A stretch of 64,000 nucleotides of DNA from Polytrichum commune (lineage: Eukaryota; Streptophyta; Polytrichopsida; Polytrichales; Polytrichaceae). The notes under the pieces are model-generated. The model ran no database searches. It had not been told where the DNA came from and saw only the letters and a program-made list of their open reading frames with translations. Shown here piece after piece: positions 1 through 11,112 of this stretch. The position numbers and the translations under genes were made by a program. Position 1 is the stretch's first letter. The number at the start of each line of letters is the position of its first letter. The DNA lies in the NCBI GenBank assembly GCA_950295325.1, contig OX485803.1, positions 44,531,554-44,595,553 of the forward strand, written 5' to 3'.

Positions 1-407
1 GCAAAAATCAAGAACTTCCTAAGTTTTTTCATGTAGTAAAATAGGATGTGACCAGGTCCGAGATGACCCTAAACTACTGCATGATGGTGGAGAGATACCC
101 ATATCTCCAGGAAGAGGTTGGCGATTTGATTCCCAGCTATGAAATCTCCTCTCTACTCGACAATGTTGAAGTCACAACACTACCAAGAGAAGAAGACAAC
201 AATTTCAAAGAGAAGGAAGTGCCCAACGGCACTTAATCACCAAGCATGCAAGAGCAAGGAAGGATTCACGGAGAAGAAGAAGAAGAAGAACGCCGAAGAG
301 GAGTTCGGAGCTCAACCACGGTATTGGGCTCCCTTTCCACGGAGATACAAGGAAGTCGCGCGGTTATAGGGTCCCTTACCCACGGCAATGGGTCCCCATC
401 GGCTTAG
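1..407. other. No recognisable gene
   Basis: Short open frames on the plus strand (48-236 and 139-369) overlap each other and match no family I can name. The stretch GGCGATTTGATTCCC near 120-134 is loosely like a tRNA B box, so a tRNA-derived SINE is possible, but I see no convincing A box. Unassigned. Confidence 0.3.
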
Positions 408-1600
408 TGTAGGAAAACTTAGAATTTAGAGATAGGGACTATTATATAAGTATGAAAGGGCTTATATGAGGAGTATATAAGGGTATATAGGGATATTATG
501 AAGTATGTAGGACTTGAATTACATTCCATTAGTATAAGTATATGGGATTTTGTCAAAGACAATTATGAAGGAAGAATATTAAGCAATTACGAGAAATATA
601 AGGGCATTAAGGAGTATATAGGAATATGGTACATTCTACTAGTATGATCATTGAAATCTAAATCAATCAATATGAAGATTTGATGGATTCTCAAAAAGGA
701 TTTGGAATGTAGCCACGACAAAGATATAGTGGAATTTTAGAAGGACGAACATTAGAGTGGTAAAACGGTTATAACCGTTTATGATAGATATCATCTACCT
801 ATGTCGGAGATAGTTAGTTATCTAGGGAAGTGGAGTTAACAACCACTTTAAATATGGATTTTGGGTTAGAAAGAAAAGACTATATAAGGGAAGCAATTTA
901 GGAGACTTACACCTCATTTTCTACACAACGAAGTTATCACAAATTTGAGTGTAAAAAACGCTTGAGTTACTTTTGTATCTCTCCTCTCGGAGCCCTTTTG
1001 CAATATATTATCTTTTCCACAAATATGTGTGTGACCTTTCTCTTTCTCTTTCTCAAATTGAACTACGAGTTGTCAATTGGTACTTGTGACTTAAGTGATT
1101 AATAAACGAGAGGAGAGTAGGTGCTTTTGAGAAAGAACTCAAAGGATTAGTGTGAGGGTGAGAACAAAGCGCTCAAAAATAGTTGGAGGATCAATGGAAC
1201 TTTGAGAGAAATTGATATGAGGAAGTAACGTCAATTTATACAATTTAAATATTGGAAACAAGATTGTCTCTCAAAAGTGGAAGTTATCATTGAACTCCTC
1301 AAAGGGGAATTATAAATACACATGTGATTGAATGATTGAAGAATTATATGCATGTTATGAATGATTAAAGTGAAACCTCTTAACGATTACAAACTCCTTC
1401 AAAAGAGGAGAAACTTATTATTATAAACTATATAATTGACTTATAAGTATTATACATATTATATTATATAACATATGTTTAAGTGTTGAACTTATAATTA
1501 ACAAGAATGATGAAGACATTAATTCACATCAAAGTTTGAATCTATATGAATGAAGTAATATTGATATGTAATGATCTACTCACCACAATTGTTATTGGAA

Positions 1601-1890
1601 CTTCTTTCTTTAAGTTTCTTTGTGAGTTGTTGGATATCATTACAATTTGAAGGATTATCTATTCAAGAGAAGATCTCTCTCTCTCTCGAGCAAAACTCAA
1701 GAGAGATAGGTTTACTTCTCGTCATCAAGAAACACTTTGTAGTAAAAGTATTTCTTCTCTTAAGATACTTTGTGAGTTGTTGGATGTCATTACAAGTGAA
1801 GGATCAACTATCAAAGAGAAGAGTTCTCTCTCTTGAGCAAAATTCAAGACAGTTATAATTACTATCGTCATCAAGAAACACTTTGAAGTA
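1601..1890. repeat. Tandem duplication, ~150 bp period
   Basis: Two diverged copies share TACTTTGTGAGTTGTTGGAT-like text, a CT-rich patch with CTCGAGCAAAACTCAAGA or a close variant, and CATCAAGAAACACTTTG. The open frame at 1571-1858 runs through both copies and is not protein-like. Confidence 0.6.
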
Positions 1891-2233
1891 AAGACGTGAC
1901 ATTACAAAACAATCGATGGTGTTTTGAATATAAGATTATAACTACTATAACAAAATTACAATACTATAAGTAGTAACACTTGAGCTTAAAAAAGAAGATT
2001 CGAGAATACAACATTTTTCTTATTATTATAAGTTATGGAGTAATAATTACTCTCATCATCAAGAAACACTTTGAAGTAAAAACGTGACATTGCAAAACAA
2101 TCAATGGTGTTTTGGATATAAGGTTATAACTACTATATGTTACACATATCAAAGTTACAATACGTAATAACACTTGAGCTTAAAAAGGAAGATTCAAGAA
2201 CACAATATCTTTCTTATTATTATTATAAGTTAT
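1864..2233. repeat. Tandem duplication, 188 bp period, second copy split by a MITE
   Basis: CAAGAAACACTTTGAAGTAAA occurs at about 1872 and again 188 bases later, followed in both by ACGTGACATT, GTTATAACTACTATA-like text and AACACTTGAGCTTAAAAA. The second copy is interrupted after TTAT at 2233. Its continuation (GGAGTAAT) resumes at 3049, matching the uninterrupted first copy at 2033-2044. Confidence 0.75.
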
Positions 2234-3044
2234 GGGGGCATTCATGGTTGGGGTACTACTTTTGGGTGTCTAACGGAAAAATGACTTTTTTAGATAACTT
2301 CACATGCTTGGTATGCTTAGATTTGTATTGTGAAGCATATTTTGGATCATACCTACAATTCATACTTCATATTGACTACACCGACAAAGTTAATTTAGAA
2401 GGAATAAGGTCATCTAAGATACCATTTTGATTCCTTAAAGAACATTTAGGAGTGTTGTCTTAATTGTTCACCTTAGGATCAAGGAATGAAAAGGACAACA
2501 AGAATTAATCGAAACGATCCCAATTTTTTTCCTCACAATCATCGTTCAAGTGTGGACCAACAGAACCAAAAATGTATTGAATACCAATTGCCCAACTTTA
2601 CATGTGGCACCAACACATGGCCAAAAATACATATAATCACGGCCACACCTAAAAGGAACGTCTAGTATTAGAATTGGACAAAAAAACTTATATGAATGGA
2701 CACATGACACTTATACCAAGGTACGAAGATGCAAAACATGAAATAATTGACCACTAATGCACACCTAAATAGCAAAAAGTGCCATTGATGTGGCCCAAAC
2801 AAGTCATTTGATCCCTTTTGAAGTTTTATGACTTATCTACTTATTTCATAGGGAATTTCTCTATTATTGGTGATTATTTAATAAGAAATAATATATTTCT
2901 TAATATAGCCTATGAACTATCTACTTATTTATTTAAAATATATTGATCAAATAATAGTAAATCATGATAAACGCCAAAATCCACTAGTCCTTAAGTCCTT
3001 AAGTCCTTTGTCCCAAAAGTAGTATCTCAACCGTGAATGCCCCC
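2234..3044. mobile_element. 811-bp MITE with terminal inverted repeats and TTAT duplication
   Basis: The left end begins GGGGGCATTCATGGTTG and the right end is its near-perfect reverse complement, ending CAACCGTGAATGCCCCC. The TIRs extend to about 33 bp, through TACTACTTTTGGG. TTAT flanks both ends (2230-2233 and 3045-3048). The empty site is preserved in the neighbouring tandem copy near 2033-2044, which reads straight from TTAT into GGAGTAAT. No transposase is encoded, so it is non-autonomous. The superfamily is not clear from a 4- to 6-bp duplication. Confidence 0.8.
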
Positions 3045-3402
3045 TTATGGAGTAATATTATAAAGTATGTAATTGATGTTATGAACTACGAACTTAACTC
3101 ATTGAACCTATTACAAATAATATTGTTATCAACGATATTGTTATACCGCTTGAAACCTTCTCTAATCTAATTGTTCTTATTATCAATGATGCCTTACATT
3201 GAGAGTGAGAATATACGATAATGAGATTATGTTCACTCCAATAATTATATTCATATCACAAGGAGAAGAGAGAGATTACTAATTCGAGACCGAGCATATT
3301 AATGAGACACGGTAGTTCTCAAGCGAATATAAATTTACATGATGTCTCATCGTGAGTCTTCTTAGTTAATTACAAAGGAACGACCCACGGCGTCCATCAT
3401 TT

Positions 3403-3420
3403 TGGCGACCATGCTGGGGA
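3403..3420 (+). promoter_or_regulatory. Primer-binding-like site of a Gypsy retrotransposon
   Basis: TGGCGACCATGCTGGGGA resembles the TGGCGCCGTTGCCGGGGA primer-binding block common in plant Ty3/Gypsy elements, with several substitutions. It lies just after a CA dinucleotide that could end an LTR and about 1.8 kb before gag, as expected for a Tat/Ogre-type layout with an extra frame in between. Confidence 0.45.
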
Positions 3421-3635
3421 TTCTTGCCATTAATATGTTTCGGTAATTTAAATATGAAAGGGTGATTTAATGTGTCTCGGTGATTTTAAGTGTGAAAGGG
3501 ACGAAAATGGAGGTTCTTGGCGAATGCATTAACTAAGCACGTGGAGAATTACGCCAAGAAGAGCGGACAACCGCAACGTCATATCTACCAAATGGAACTA
3601 ACACGATTCGGAGATAATGCACCTTACTAGTAAGA

Positions 3636-4867
3636 ATGTCAAATGAGAAGAGACATACGGAAGACGACCGGGAGATATGTGATACGTTGAATGAATTAAA
3701 CTTCATCACTTTTTGCGAAGCGATACTCAAGGAGACCGAAACTCAAGAGAAATTCTATCAAGTGGAGATTGAGGAATCCCTACTTTACAAATTGTGGCAC
3801 ACAACGGGAGAAATTTCCAATGAACAACAAGCAAAATTGGAACGTTAAATCAAAGGAGAAGATAGTGAACGACCAAAAGGAACTAATATCAAGTTGGCTG
3901 TGGGAATATCCCGATTACATCAAAGAATCTAACAAAGCGGGAGAATGGATTAGCACCAAATGATTTCTTGACTTAATGGTATGTATGAACCGAGTATACA
4001 TCGATCAAGCGTGGAGAAGTTTTGAAGAAAGGCGGATTAGTTTCACGTACCGATCGGAGTTTGAGAGAAGAATCAAAGACTTACCCGAAGAATTACAAGC
4101 CATCATCTTTTCTAAAGTATGGAACAAAGGCAAGGATACATTGTGGGAGTGCATGCCGGGAACAACAAATCAAAGTGGGTACCATTATAATCTAGAAGGG
4201 TTCCTTTACGACCTATACTACACACGAGTAATGGTACCGGCTACGATCAATGATTCCTTGGTTTGAGAACGTCCATTGCCGCCATAACTTACGAGAAAGA
4301 TTAGAAGAAGGATCCGAAGAAAAACAATTAATCGGACCACTTGAAGCCTCACATGTCGAAAGAGCAATTTTGAGGAAAATTGAGAAATCAAACGTGAAAG
4401 GAGTATACATGATCGATGATCTTATAGAAGACATAGACACTAAAGGAATTGTGAGTCATTGGCCTTGGGAGTACCCGGAGTTTAGTTGGGACAAAAAGGT
4501 ACTAACTCAATATGAAGGGGTAAAGAGGTTCCATGACTTGATGTGGAACATGCACAAAGTTTATAAGACAAGAGCAACCAAGAACTTTATCAAGAAACAA
4601 ATCGGATTTACTTATCGATCGGAGTTTGAGAGGACAATCTACGAACTACCGGAAGAACTACAAGCAAAGATATTCTCAAAGATGTGGAATCACGGGAGAA
4701 TTGGAATCGGGAAGTGGGCAAAAGGTGCCACAAGTCATAGAGGGTACCACTACCCGCAAGAGGGATTATTATACAACTTGTACTTCGAAAGGGTGATGAT
4801 AAAACTTTACAACGGACTAGAGAGATTGAAGAATAGTGAGCGAGGGATGACCAAGTTAGAAGATTGA
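3636..4867 (+). pseudogene. Decayed extra retrotransposon frame with a duplicated domain
   Basis: Three frames must be joined to read this: 3636-3848, about 3844-4266 with a stop near 3961, and 4250-4867. The block RSEFERRIKDLPEELQA, followed by IFSK.WN, GYHY..EG.LY.LY and RVM, occurs twice: about 4027-4236 and 4597-4800. A weaker match (WEYP, then FLDLM or FHDLMW) precedes each copy, so a domain of roughly 140 residues is tandemly duplicated. I do not recognise the domain. Its place between a primer-binding-like site and gag resembles the extra ORF1 of Tat/Ogre Gypsy elements, but that is inference from order, not sequence. It is clearly non-functional here. Confidence 0.5.
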
Positions 4868-4919
4868 AAGAGTGTATCAAAAGAGAATCCATTGGGGGAG
4901 AAAGAGAAAATTTATGAAG

Positions 4920-5217
4920 GGATAGTTTGTACTAAGAGTCGTACTAACGAAAGGATGAATATAGATGTACATAGTTGAAGCCGGGAGGGCCAACTAGGGT
5001 GGTCTAAGATCATGCTAAGTAGTGTTAATGTACGACGAAGAGGAAGAGAAAACTAATTGAGTCAAGAAGAATAGTGTGTCCTAAAAACCGTACTAGCGAA
5101 AGGGTGAATACAGAATGCACATAGTTGAAACCGGGAGGGCCAACTAGGGTGGTCTAAGATCATGCTAAGTAGTGTTAATGTACGACGAAGAGGAAGACAC
5201 TAGGGAGCGAAGTCGTT
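4920..5217 (+). repeat. Tandem duplication, 150 bp period, across the gag start
   Basis: CCGGGAGGGCCAACTAGGG occurs at 4981 and 5131. The following GTGGTCTAAGATCATGCTAA and GTGTTAATGTACGACGAAGA are identical in both copies. The duplication repeats the 5' end of gag, so only the second copy leads into a long reading frame. Confidence 0.8.
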
Positions 5218-6893
5218 CGCCACCATCTAGGAGAGAGGCCGAGGACGAACGTAAGCACATTAACCGTATGCAACATGGAGTAAACCCCAATAGCGAGGAA
5301 GGAAGAACCGAGAGGCAAAGAAGAAAGAGAGCGGAACGATACGAGAGACGGGCAAGACAAAGAGCCGAAGGTCTTGATGTATCTAGATCACCATCCCCAC
5401 CACTAACTAGCGACAACCTAGATCGACCATTACCCTACGAGTATGGAAGTAACGAGTTAAATAGAGAAGAACAAAACGAGCAAAGAGACACAGTCACTCC
5501 ATTAGGAACATTCGAAACATATACTAAAGAGGGGACACCTCGGAATATTAATTTCGATCAAGACACACAACAAAGCCTAGTAGAAGATGAAAATTTAACA
5601 ACAACTCAAAGTGAAGAAACAACATCAAGACAAGTCAATCGAACATTTGAAGAATTTTTACAACAAAGGGCTAGTGAACAAAGATTTGACTTTAGAGTAC
5701 CAATTATTAGTAGCACAACAAGATCCGGAACAACGTCATTAGGGCCGAATCTCGGAGGAAATTACTTTGGAAATTCCGGAGGAGGAGGAGGAAGTAGAAA
5801 TATAGCAATGTCGGGGGGAGCGCCACCCCCGCCTAGAAGAGGGAAGATACCTCTTCCTACATACAAAGGAAAAGAAGATCCGGACACTCACATACAAGAA
5901 TATGTCAATATATGTCATGCCAACCAAGAAGGGACCGATGCGGAGAAACTAAGATTGTTTCCGGTGACTCTTAAAAAGAAGGCACTAGAATGGTACACTC
6001 AATTTCCCGCGAATCACTTTGTGAATTGGTCCGATTTAAAGACGACTTTTATCCAACCATCAACAACTTGTCACATGTAAAGCAAAAGAAAGATGAATCG
6101 GTGGAAGAATTTTATGAACGAGTAATGATAGCGGCCGCAAAGATTCAACCCGCACCGGGAGAACAAATTAGAAAAACTTGGTTCATAAATGGACTAAGGA
6201 AAGAATACGAGAAATATGTAAACATTTTACCAAGTGATACCTTGGAGGAAGCACTAGCTTCGGCACGAAAGATTGAGATGAGCAAAACAAAAAAGGAAAG
6301 AATGAGAGAAGACGAATCAAGTGGAGATTCAAGTAGCGATTCCGACGGAGATGTACGGAGGAAGAAGAAAAAGGGAAAGGCTAAGAAAGCCGATATCACT
6401 AAAGATGATCTAAAAGCTCTTAAAGATAGAGGAACTAGCCATTGGTACTCGGAAGTTTAGGACGGGAGTCACTTGCCGAAGATGCCGCAACGAAGGCCAT
6501 TACTCAAATGAGTGCCAATTAAAGAGTTGCTCAAATTGCAATAACACTACCCACAATACAAATGAATGTGTTTATGATGGAAGAAGGCGAGAAAGGAGAT
6601 ATGGAGTGAATCAAGTACAACCACAATTGAACAACAACCGGAGAAGGGCGGAGGCCGTACCTCCGAGATTTAGAGATGAAGAGTAACCGCGGTTCGGGGA
6701 GAATCGGCGAGATATGAGATACCCCTATCAAGGGAGGGATAAGCAAAGGGATGAAGGATACCCCTATAACGGGCAGGAATACCGAAGAGGAAATCGGTAC
6801 CCGTACGACAATTACCGGAGGGAAGCAACATACCCCTACCGAAGCCAATACTACCCAAGGCAGGAATGCTACGATGTGAGCGGTGAGCGATGA
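5172..6893 (+). pseudogene. Ty3/Gypsy gag polyprotein, frameshifted
   Basis: Gag packages the retrotransposon RNA into virus-like particles. The N-terminal ~70 residues are rich in Arg and Ser, followed by an acidic, Gln/Thr-rich stretch. A retrotransposon gag domain starts near 5850 (PLPTYKGKEDPDTHIQEY, LEWYTQFP, NWSDLKTTF). Around 6040-6060 a one-base shift moves the coding frame to the one open to 6460 (SHVKQKKDESVEEFYERV, acidic/Lys-rich tail). A second shift near 6450 restores the first frame. Two CCHC zinc knuckles follow: CRRCRNEGHYSNEC at 6474-6515 and CSNCNNTTHNTNEC at 6528-6569. A TAA at 6684 interrupts a tail of RYPY-type repeats that then runs into the inverted repeat of the 15-kb transposon. 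No protease, reverse transcriptase, RNase H or integrase is present. The 15-kb element probably inserted at or near this point. Confidence 0.8.
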
Positions 6894-6950
6894 GCGGTGA
6901 GCGATGAGCGGTGAGCGATGAGTGGTGAGCAGATTTCGTGAGCAGAAAAT
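6876..6950 (+). repeat. Left terminal inverted repeat (minisatellite)
   Basis: Four near-identical units of GAGCGGTGAGCGAT are followed by GAGTGGTGAGCAGATTTC and GTGAGCAGAAAA. The array matches the reverse complement of 21936-21971 and forms the outer edge of the 15-kb transposon. Confidence 0.75.
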
Positions 6951-7286
6951 TATAATTTAAAAATCCATTTAACGAATGTTAGGCCCCTTATGACCGTGGA
7001 TTTTGCACATATTTCAAGTTTAATTTTGTAATTATAAGGCCTATATTTGTGGAGTGGCCAATTTCTAGAACCAAAAAGTTTCTTAAAATTACCAATGAGG
7101 CCCTATGACTGTGGGAAAATTCACTATGGTTGAGAAGATGGTGGACTAAATTCTCTTTGGAGTATGACGACCACCAAGTGTAATGTGATTTGAGAACAAC
7201 GAAAAGATGCATTCAATGAGATAATTGGAATATTGAAAACCACACCACACTTTATAAATCCAAATACCAATCAATCAAACCAAAAA

Positions 7287-7549
7287 TCAATCAAACATGA
7301 GGTTGTCACTACTAGATTCCCTATCTCCAAAGATACTCCCCTCATGGCCGCCCTCATTTGAAGTGGAATCTAAGCTATGGCACTCATTATCCACCTCTGC
7401 AAAAAGCTCGAATAAGTCTATGGCACGGGGGTCATAATGTGGAGACGGGGTACTAGCTTTGGTAGGAGAAGGTTGTGCCGCTAGCACCATCGCCATATCA
7501 TGGGCATAGATTGGCAAAGTGAATCCCATGGTGGGAGTACCAAACACAT
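7287..7549 (-). pseudogene. Last exon: acidic C-terminal tail
   Basis: It begins after GGAGCAG and encodes DVFGTPTMGF..., a Pro/Ser/Thr-rich stretch, and an Asp/Glu-rich tail ending at a TAA-type stop. There is no known domain. Assignment to the methyltransferase gene rests on strand, spacing and a plausible acceptor. The phase with the previous exon is off by one. Confidence 0.45.
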
Positions 7550-7663
7550 CTGCTCCAAGGCCAAGTCTGAAAAGAAGCATGAAAATTGTAAGAAAGAGGA
7601 TGGAAAGTGTAAAAGCTGAGTGGACAAGGAAAAGAAGCAAAGAAGGTCATCATACTCACTTAC

Positions 7664-7870
7664 TGCGAGGACTCTGGCCTCGATCGCTTCAAGGCCGGCG
7701 GCCTCTTCTGCGTGCCTTGTGAAGCCTACGTGGAAGCAACAACAATGGATGGAGCCTTCACCGGAGGCTTAACACTCTTAAGTGGCTTAAGGACACGGTT
7801 GAAGATGTCCTCGTCCTCCTCGAGAGCAATGATATGGCGCCCAAGCTGCCTGCATGCATGGACAGAAGTC
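7664..7870 (-). pseudogene. Methyltransferase motif following the SAM-binding loop
   Basis: ACRQLGRHIIALEED then IFNRVLKPL matches the segment after motif I in beta-class N4/N6 DNA methyltransferases (A..LGR..IG.E.D..), where the acidic residue contacts SAM ribose. The acceptor is AACAAG before GACTTC. A TAG lies in frame at 7726. The join to the preceding exon needs one extra base to keep this frame. Confidence 0.6.
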
Positions 7871-7960
7871 CTTGTTGCGAAGGAAAGGTTAACAAAGATA
7901 AATAAAAGCAAACGTAGAAAATGAAAACCAGGATATGATGGCAAGTGAAGTAGGACATAC

Positions 7961-9207
7961 CAACGCCTGCATTAACGTCAACCACGACGTGCCCAATGTC
8001 CGTAGTGCCCATGATCAATGAGGACATGAAAGAAATATCTTTCTCACGGGGACCACGCCAAGCTTTTGAGCCGTCCATGAGAGGAGTTGTGGTATAATTC
8101 ATAATGGCATCATCCATCTCGAGCTCAATGCCAAGAGCCTTGAGCTCATTGGCATCGCGAAGGCAAAATGACGAGTGTCGGGGCCGCTTATCAAGGTCGG
8201 ATCCGATTGTTTTCGTGGCACGAACAAGTAGTACAACTTGGAAGAGGTTGGTGGTCTTGTCCACATTCTTAGCTGAATGGAGGCGAAGACAGTTGACTCC
8301 CAGCCACTCCTTGAAGATGGTGAAGCCAAAAGCAGGGAAGTGGTCTTGAATGCTCTCCCTGAAGCCACCATTGTCAACTGGATGAAAGAGGAGGAGAGCT
8401 CCATCGTCATGGATGATCTCGTCCATGAAATCGAAGAGTTCACCAAGGAAATCAGGATCTAGTACATTCCAGGAAGGAACACTATCTGCCGGATCAGATA
8501 CATTGGGCACAGGCAGGTTCTCCGAGATGTCAGCAATGACAAGATCAGCCATGCCCACATCTAACCTCCTGACGCCTAGAGCTCTCCGCGTATGGGAGGG
8601 TGGAAGAGAAAGGATGAAGTCTGAAACCACCTGAAAATGACGACGCTGATGGAGAATGGAGGCATTCAAGATGCATTCTGAAACAACCGGAGGAGGCCTG
8701 GTAGATGAAAGAACGGGCTGTGGAGGCGGCCTCGACAGAGTAGGTACCTGACTAAGAGTTGCAGTGGATGCAACAACCGCTTCAGGTGAAGCAGGGGGGT
8801 CATCCTCCACAGTTTTGAGCTTCCTTGCGCGTTTCTTCAGTGATGACTCGTCTTGGGTTGCACGCTTCCTCCTCTTGGACTTCTGTGTGTTGGCCTCATC
8901 GAGAGTCGCAACAACCTCATCCGCCTCCGGAAGCTAACTGTCAAGGAAAACAACCTCATCGCTTTGAGTAGGAGGCAGTGGAGGCTCTCCACCGGAGAGT
9001 CGAATCTTCAACACCGCCTCCTCATCCGGTTGCCACGTCCTCTTACACTCCAAGTACCAGCAACACTCCCGGAGATGCGGGAGGGAGAAGTTGCGCTTTT
9101 GAGCCGGGGAAAATATGAAGGTGGGCGAAGAGGAATCTGACCATGCGTCAAGAAATGGAGGGAGCTTCTTGATAGCCTTCTTCTTGAAAAGCTCGTGCTT
9201 GATGTAC
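7961..9207 (-). pseudogene. Main methyltransferase exon
   Basis: The exon joins the previous one in frame (Trp codon split as TG|G). It encodes YIKHELFKKKAIKKLPPFLD, a basic linker (KRRKRA, KKRARK) and a Pro-rich stretch. Then comes a permuted methyltransferase fold: DLVIADISENLP at the place of catalytic motif IV, ALLLFHP, GFTIFKEW, and finally VVVDVNAGVG, a good SAM-binding motif I, at the 3' end. This order (IV before I) is typical of the beta class. The catalytic DPPY is replaced by DISE, so activity is doubtful. There is a TAG at 8934. Confidence 0.6.
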
Positions 9208-9289
9208 CTTCACAACCAAGGAGTGAGGCCAATCAGCAACTTAGAGAACAAATGGTTTGAAACAAATGAGGAGAACAAAAGAAGAAATT

Positions 9290-10770
9290 AAGCGCTTGAG
9301 ACTTCCTCACACCTCACTCAGACCTCGCTAACTAGGACCCCTAAATGATATGGCCAGAAATTTGAATACTTCAAACATCATTCAGACCACATTTCAGTCA
9401 ACCCCCCTAGTTGAGTTAGACACAACACAAACATTTCAGACCAAACTAAGACCAAATTTCAGTCAACCCCCTAGTTCAATTAGCCACAAATAAATACATT
9501 TCAGACCTCATTCAGACCACATTTTAGTCAAGTCCCTTACAGAGATAGCCACAAATAAAAACATTTCAGACCTCACACGTACCTCTCACAATCTTACCCC
9601 TAACATAGATAGCCAAAATTCTAAAATTTCAGAGGTTCTCGAGTTTGTTACAGATGCTCTGTCGGATCGGACAAGGGCCTTTAGGCCACACCTCAGACCT
9701 AGCAAACCAGGACCCCTAAATGAGTTAGCCACAAAATTTGATTCTTTCAGAACTCACTCATACCGCATTTCAGTCAACCCCCTAGTACAGTTAGCCAAAA
9801 TCCTAAAATTTCAGAGGTTATCAAGTTCAGTTAGCCACAAAACAAACATTTTAGACCTCATTCATACCACATTTCAGTGAAACCCCCCTAGTTGAGTTAG
9901 ACACAAAACAAACATTTCAGACCTAAGTAAGACCAAATGTCAGTCAACCCCCTAGTTCAGTTAGCCACAAATAAAAACATTTCAGACCTCATTCAGACCA
10001 CATTTTAGTCAAGTCCCTTAAAGAGATAGCCACAAATAAAAACATTTCAGACCTCACACGTACCTCTCACAGTCTTACCCCTAACATAGATAGCCAAAAT
10101 TCTAAAATTTCAGAGGTTCTAGAGTTCGTTACAGATGCTTTGTCGGATCCGACAAGGGCCTTTAGGCCACACCTGAAACCTAGCAAACCAGGACCCCTAA
10201 ATGAGTTAGCCACAAAATTTGATGCTTTCAGAACTCACTCATACCGCATTTCAGTCAACCCCCTAGTACAGTTAGCCAAAATCCTAAAATTTCAAAGGTT
10301 ATCAAGTTCAGTTAGCCACAAAACAAACAATTTAGACCTCATTCAGACCACATTTCAGTGAAATCCCCCTAGTTGAGTTAGACACAAAACAAACATTTCA
10401 GACCTAAGTAAGACCACATTTCAGTCAACCCCCTAGTTCAGTTAGCCACAAAGCAAATATTTCAGACCTCATTCAGACCACATTTTAGTCAACCCCCCTA
10501 GTTGAGTTAGACACAAATAAAAACATTTCAAACCTCAATCAGACCTCTCCCAATATTTTCCTTAAATGATTTAACCAAAAAGAAACATTTTAGAACTCAC
10601 TCAGACCTCGCTAACTAGGACCCCTAAATGATATGGCCAGAAATTTGAATATTTCAGACCTCACTCAGACCACATTTCAGTACAACCCCTAGTTTGATTA
10701 ACCAAAAAAAAACATGTGAGACCTCACGACGACCCCTTAAAGAGATAGCTTTAATGGTTTCAAATAAATG
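9290..10770. repeat. Satellite array 1 inside an intron
   Basis: Degenerate tandem units of about 65 bp recur throughout, built on CATTTCAGACCTCATTCAG, ACCACATTTCAGTCAACCCC, and CTAGTTCAGTTAGCCACAAA. A longer module with the palindrome TGTCGGATCCGACA (10141; variant at 9660) appears twice, about 480 bp apart. The array sits between the exon ending at 10802 and the exon beginning at 9207, so it fills the intron. Confidence 0.85.
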
Positions 10771-10801
10771 AGGAGAACAAAAGATGTCTCAACTAACGTA
10801 C

Positions 10802-11028
10802 CAAAAAATTAAGCGCTTGACAATGTTGTCGGCGCCTTTAACATCCTTCCACCACGTCCCCTTTCCGTAGATATCTGACCCTGAAAAGTGACCTATGAAC
10901 GCCTTATCCCAAAGGCAGATTCGCCACTTCTCCAAGTACTCCGGCAACGAATCAACTTCGACATCTCCGTCAAGCCCACCCAATGCATCAAGTATATCGG
11001 GTAACTCCTTGACCACAGCATCCTCTAG
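10802..11028 (-). pseudogene. Exon of the ParB-like/methyltransferase gene
   Basis: Bounded by an acceptor ATCCACAG and a donor GTACGT. It encodes DILDALGGLDGDVEV, WRICLWDKAF and GKGTWWKDVKGADNIV with no internal stop. Phase 0 at the start and phase 2 at the end both fit its neighbours. No known domain. Confidence 0.6.
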
Positions 11029-11112
11029 CTGTGGATAAATTCAAGGCCAACATAAGAGATGGCACAGAATGAAGAGTTGATAGGTAAGTAAGGATAAGGA
11101 GGATAGACGTAC

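Larger units (their letters stand above)
408..3399 (+). repeat. AT-rich, repeat-bearing leader; possible long LTR of the downstream gag element
   Basis: This stretch has no coding frame worth calling. It begins near a TGTAGG and ends in CCATCA four bases before a primer-binding-like site, as an LTR should (TG...CA). It contains two tandem duplications and a nested MITE. The second LTR is not in the window, so the boundaries cannot be confirmed. LTR identity is inferred from position alone. Confidence 0.3.

Noticed and set aside
48-369. Two overlapping plus-strand frames at the left edge
   Set aside because: They overlap in different frames, have no known domain, and one is explained by low-complexity Lys-rich sequence.
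1571-1858. Plus-strand frame with Leu/Ser-rich translation
   Set aside because: It runs across a tandem duplication and simply repeats itself; no gene-like features.
6876-6940. CRISPR-like array in the GAGCGGTGAGCGAT repeat
   Set aside because: Units are contiguous without spacers and mirror the opposite end of the transposon, so this is a terminal minisatellite in a eukaryotic sequence.
8104-8634. Plus-strand frames opposite the methyltransferase exon
   Set aside because: They are antisense shadows of the minus-strand exon, whose motifs are clearly on the minus strand.
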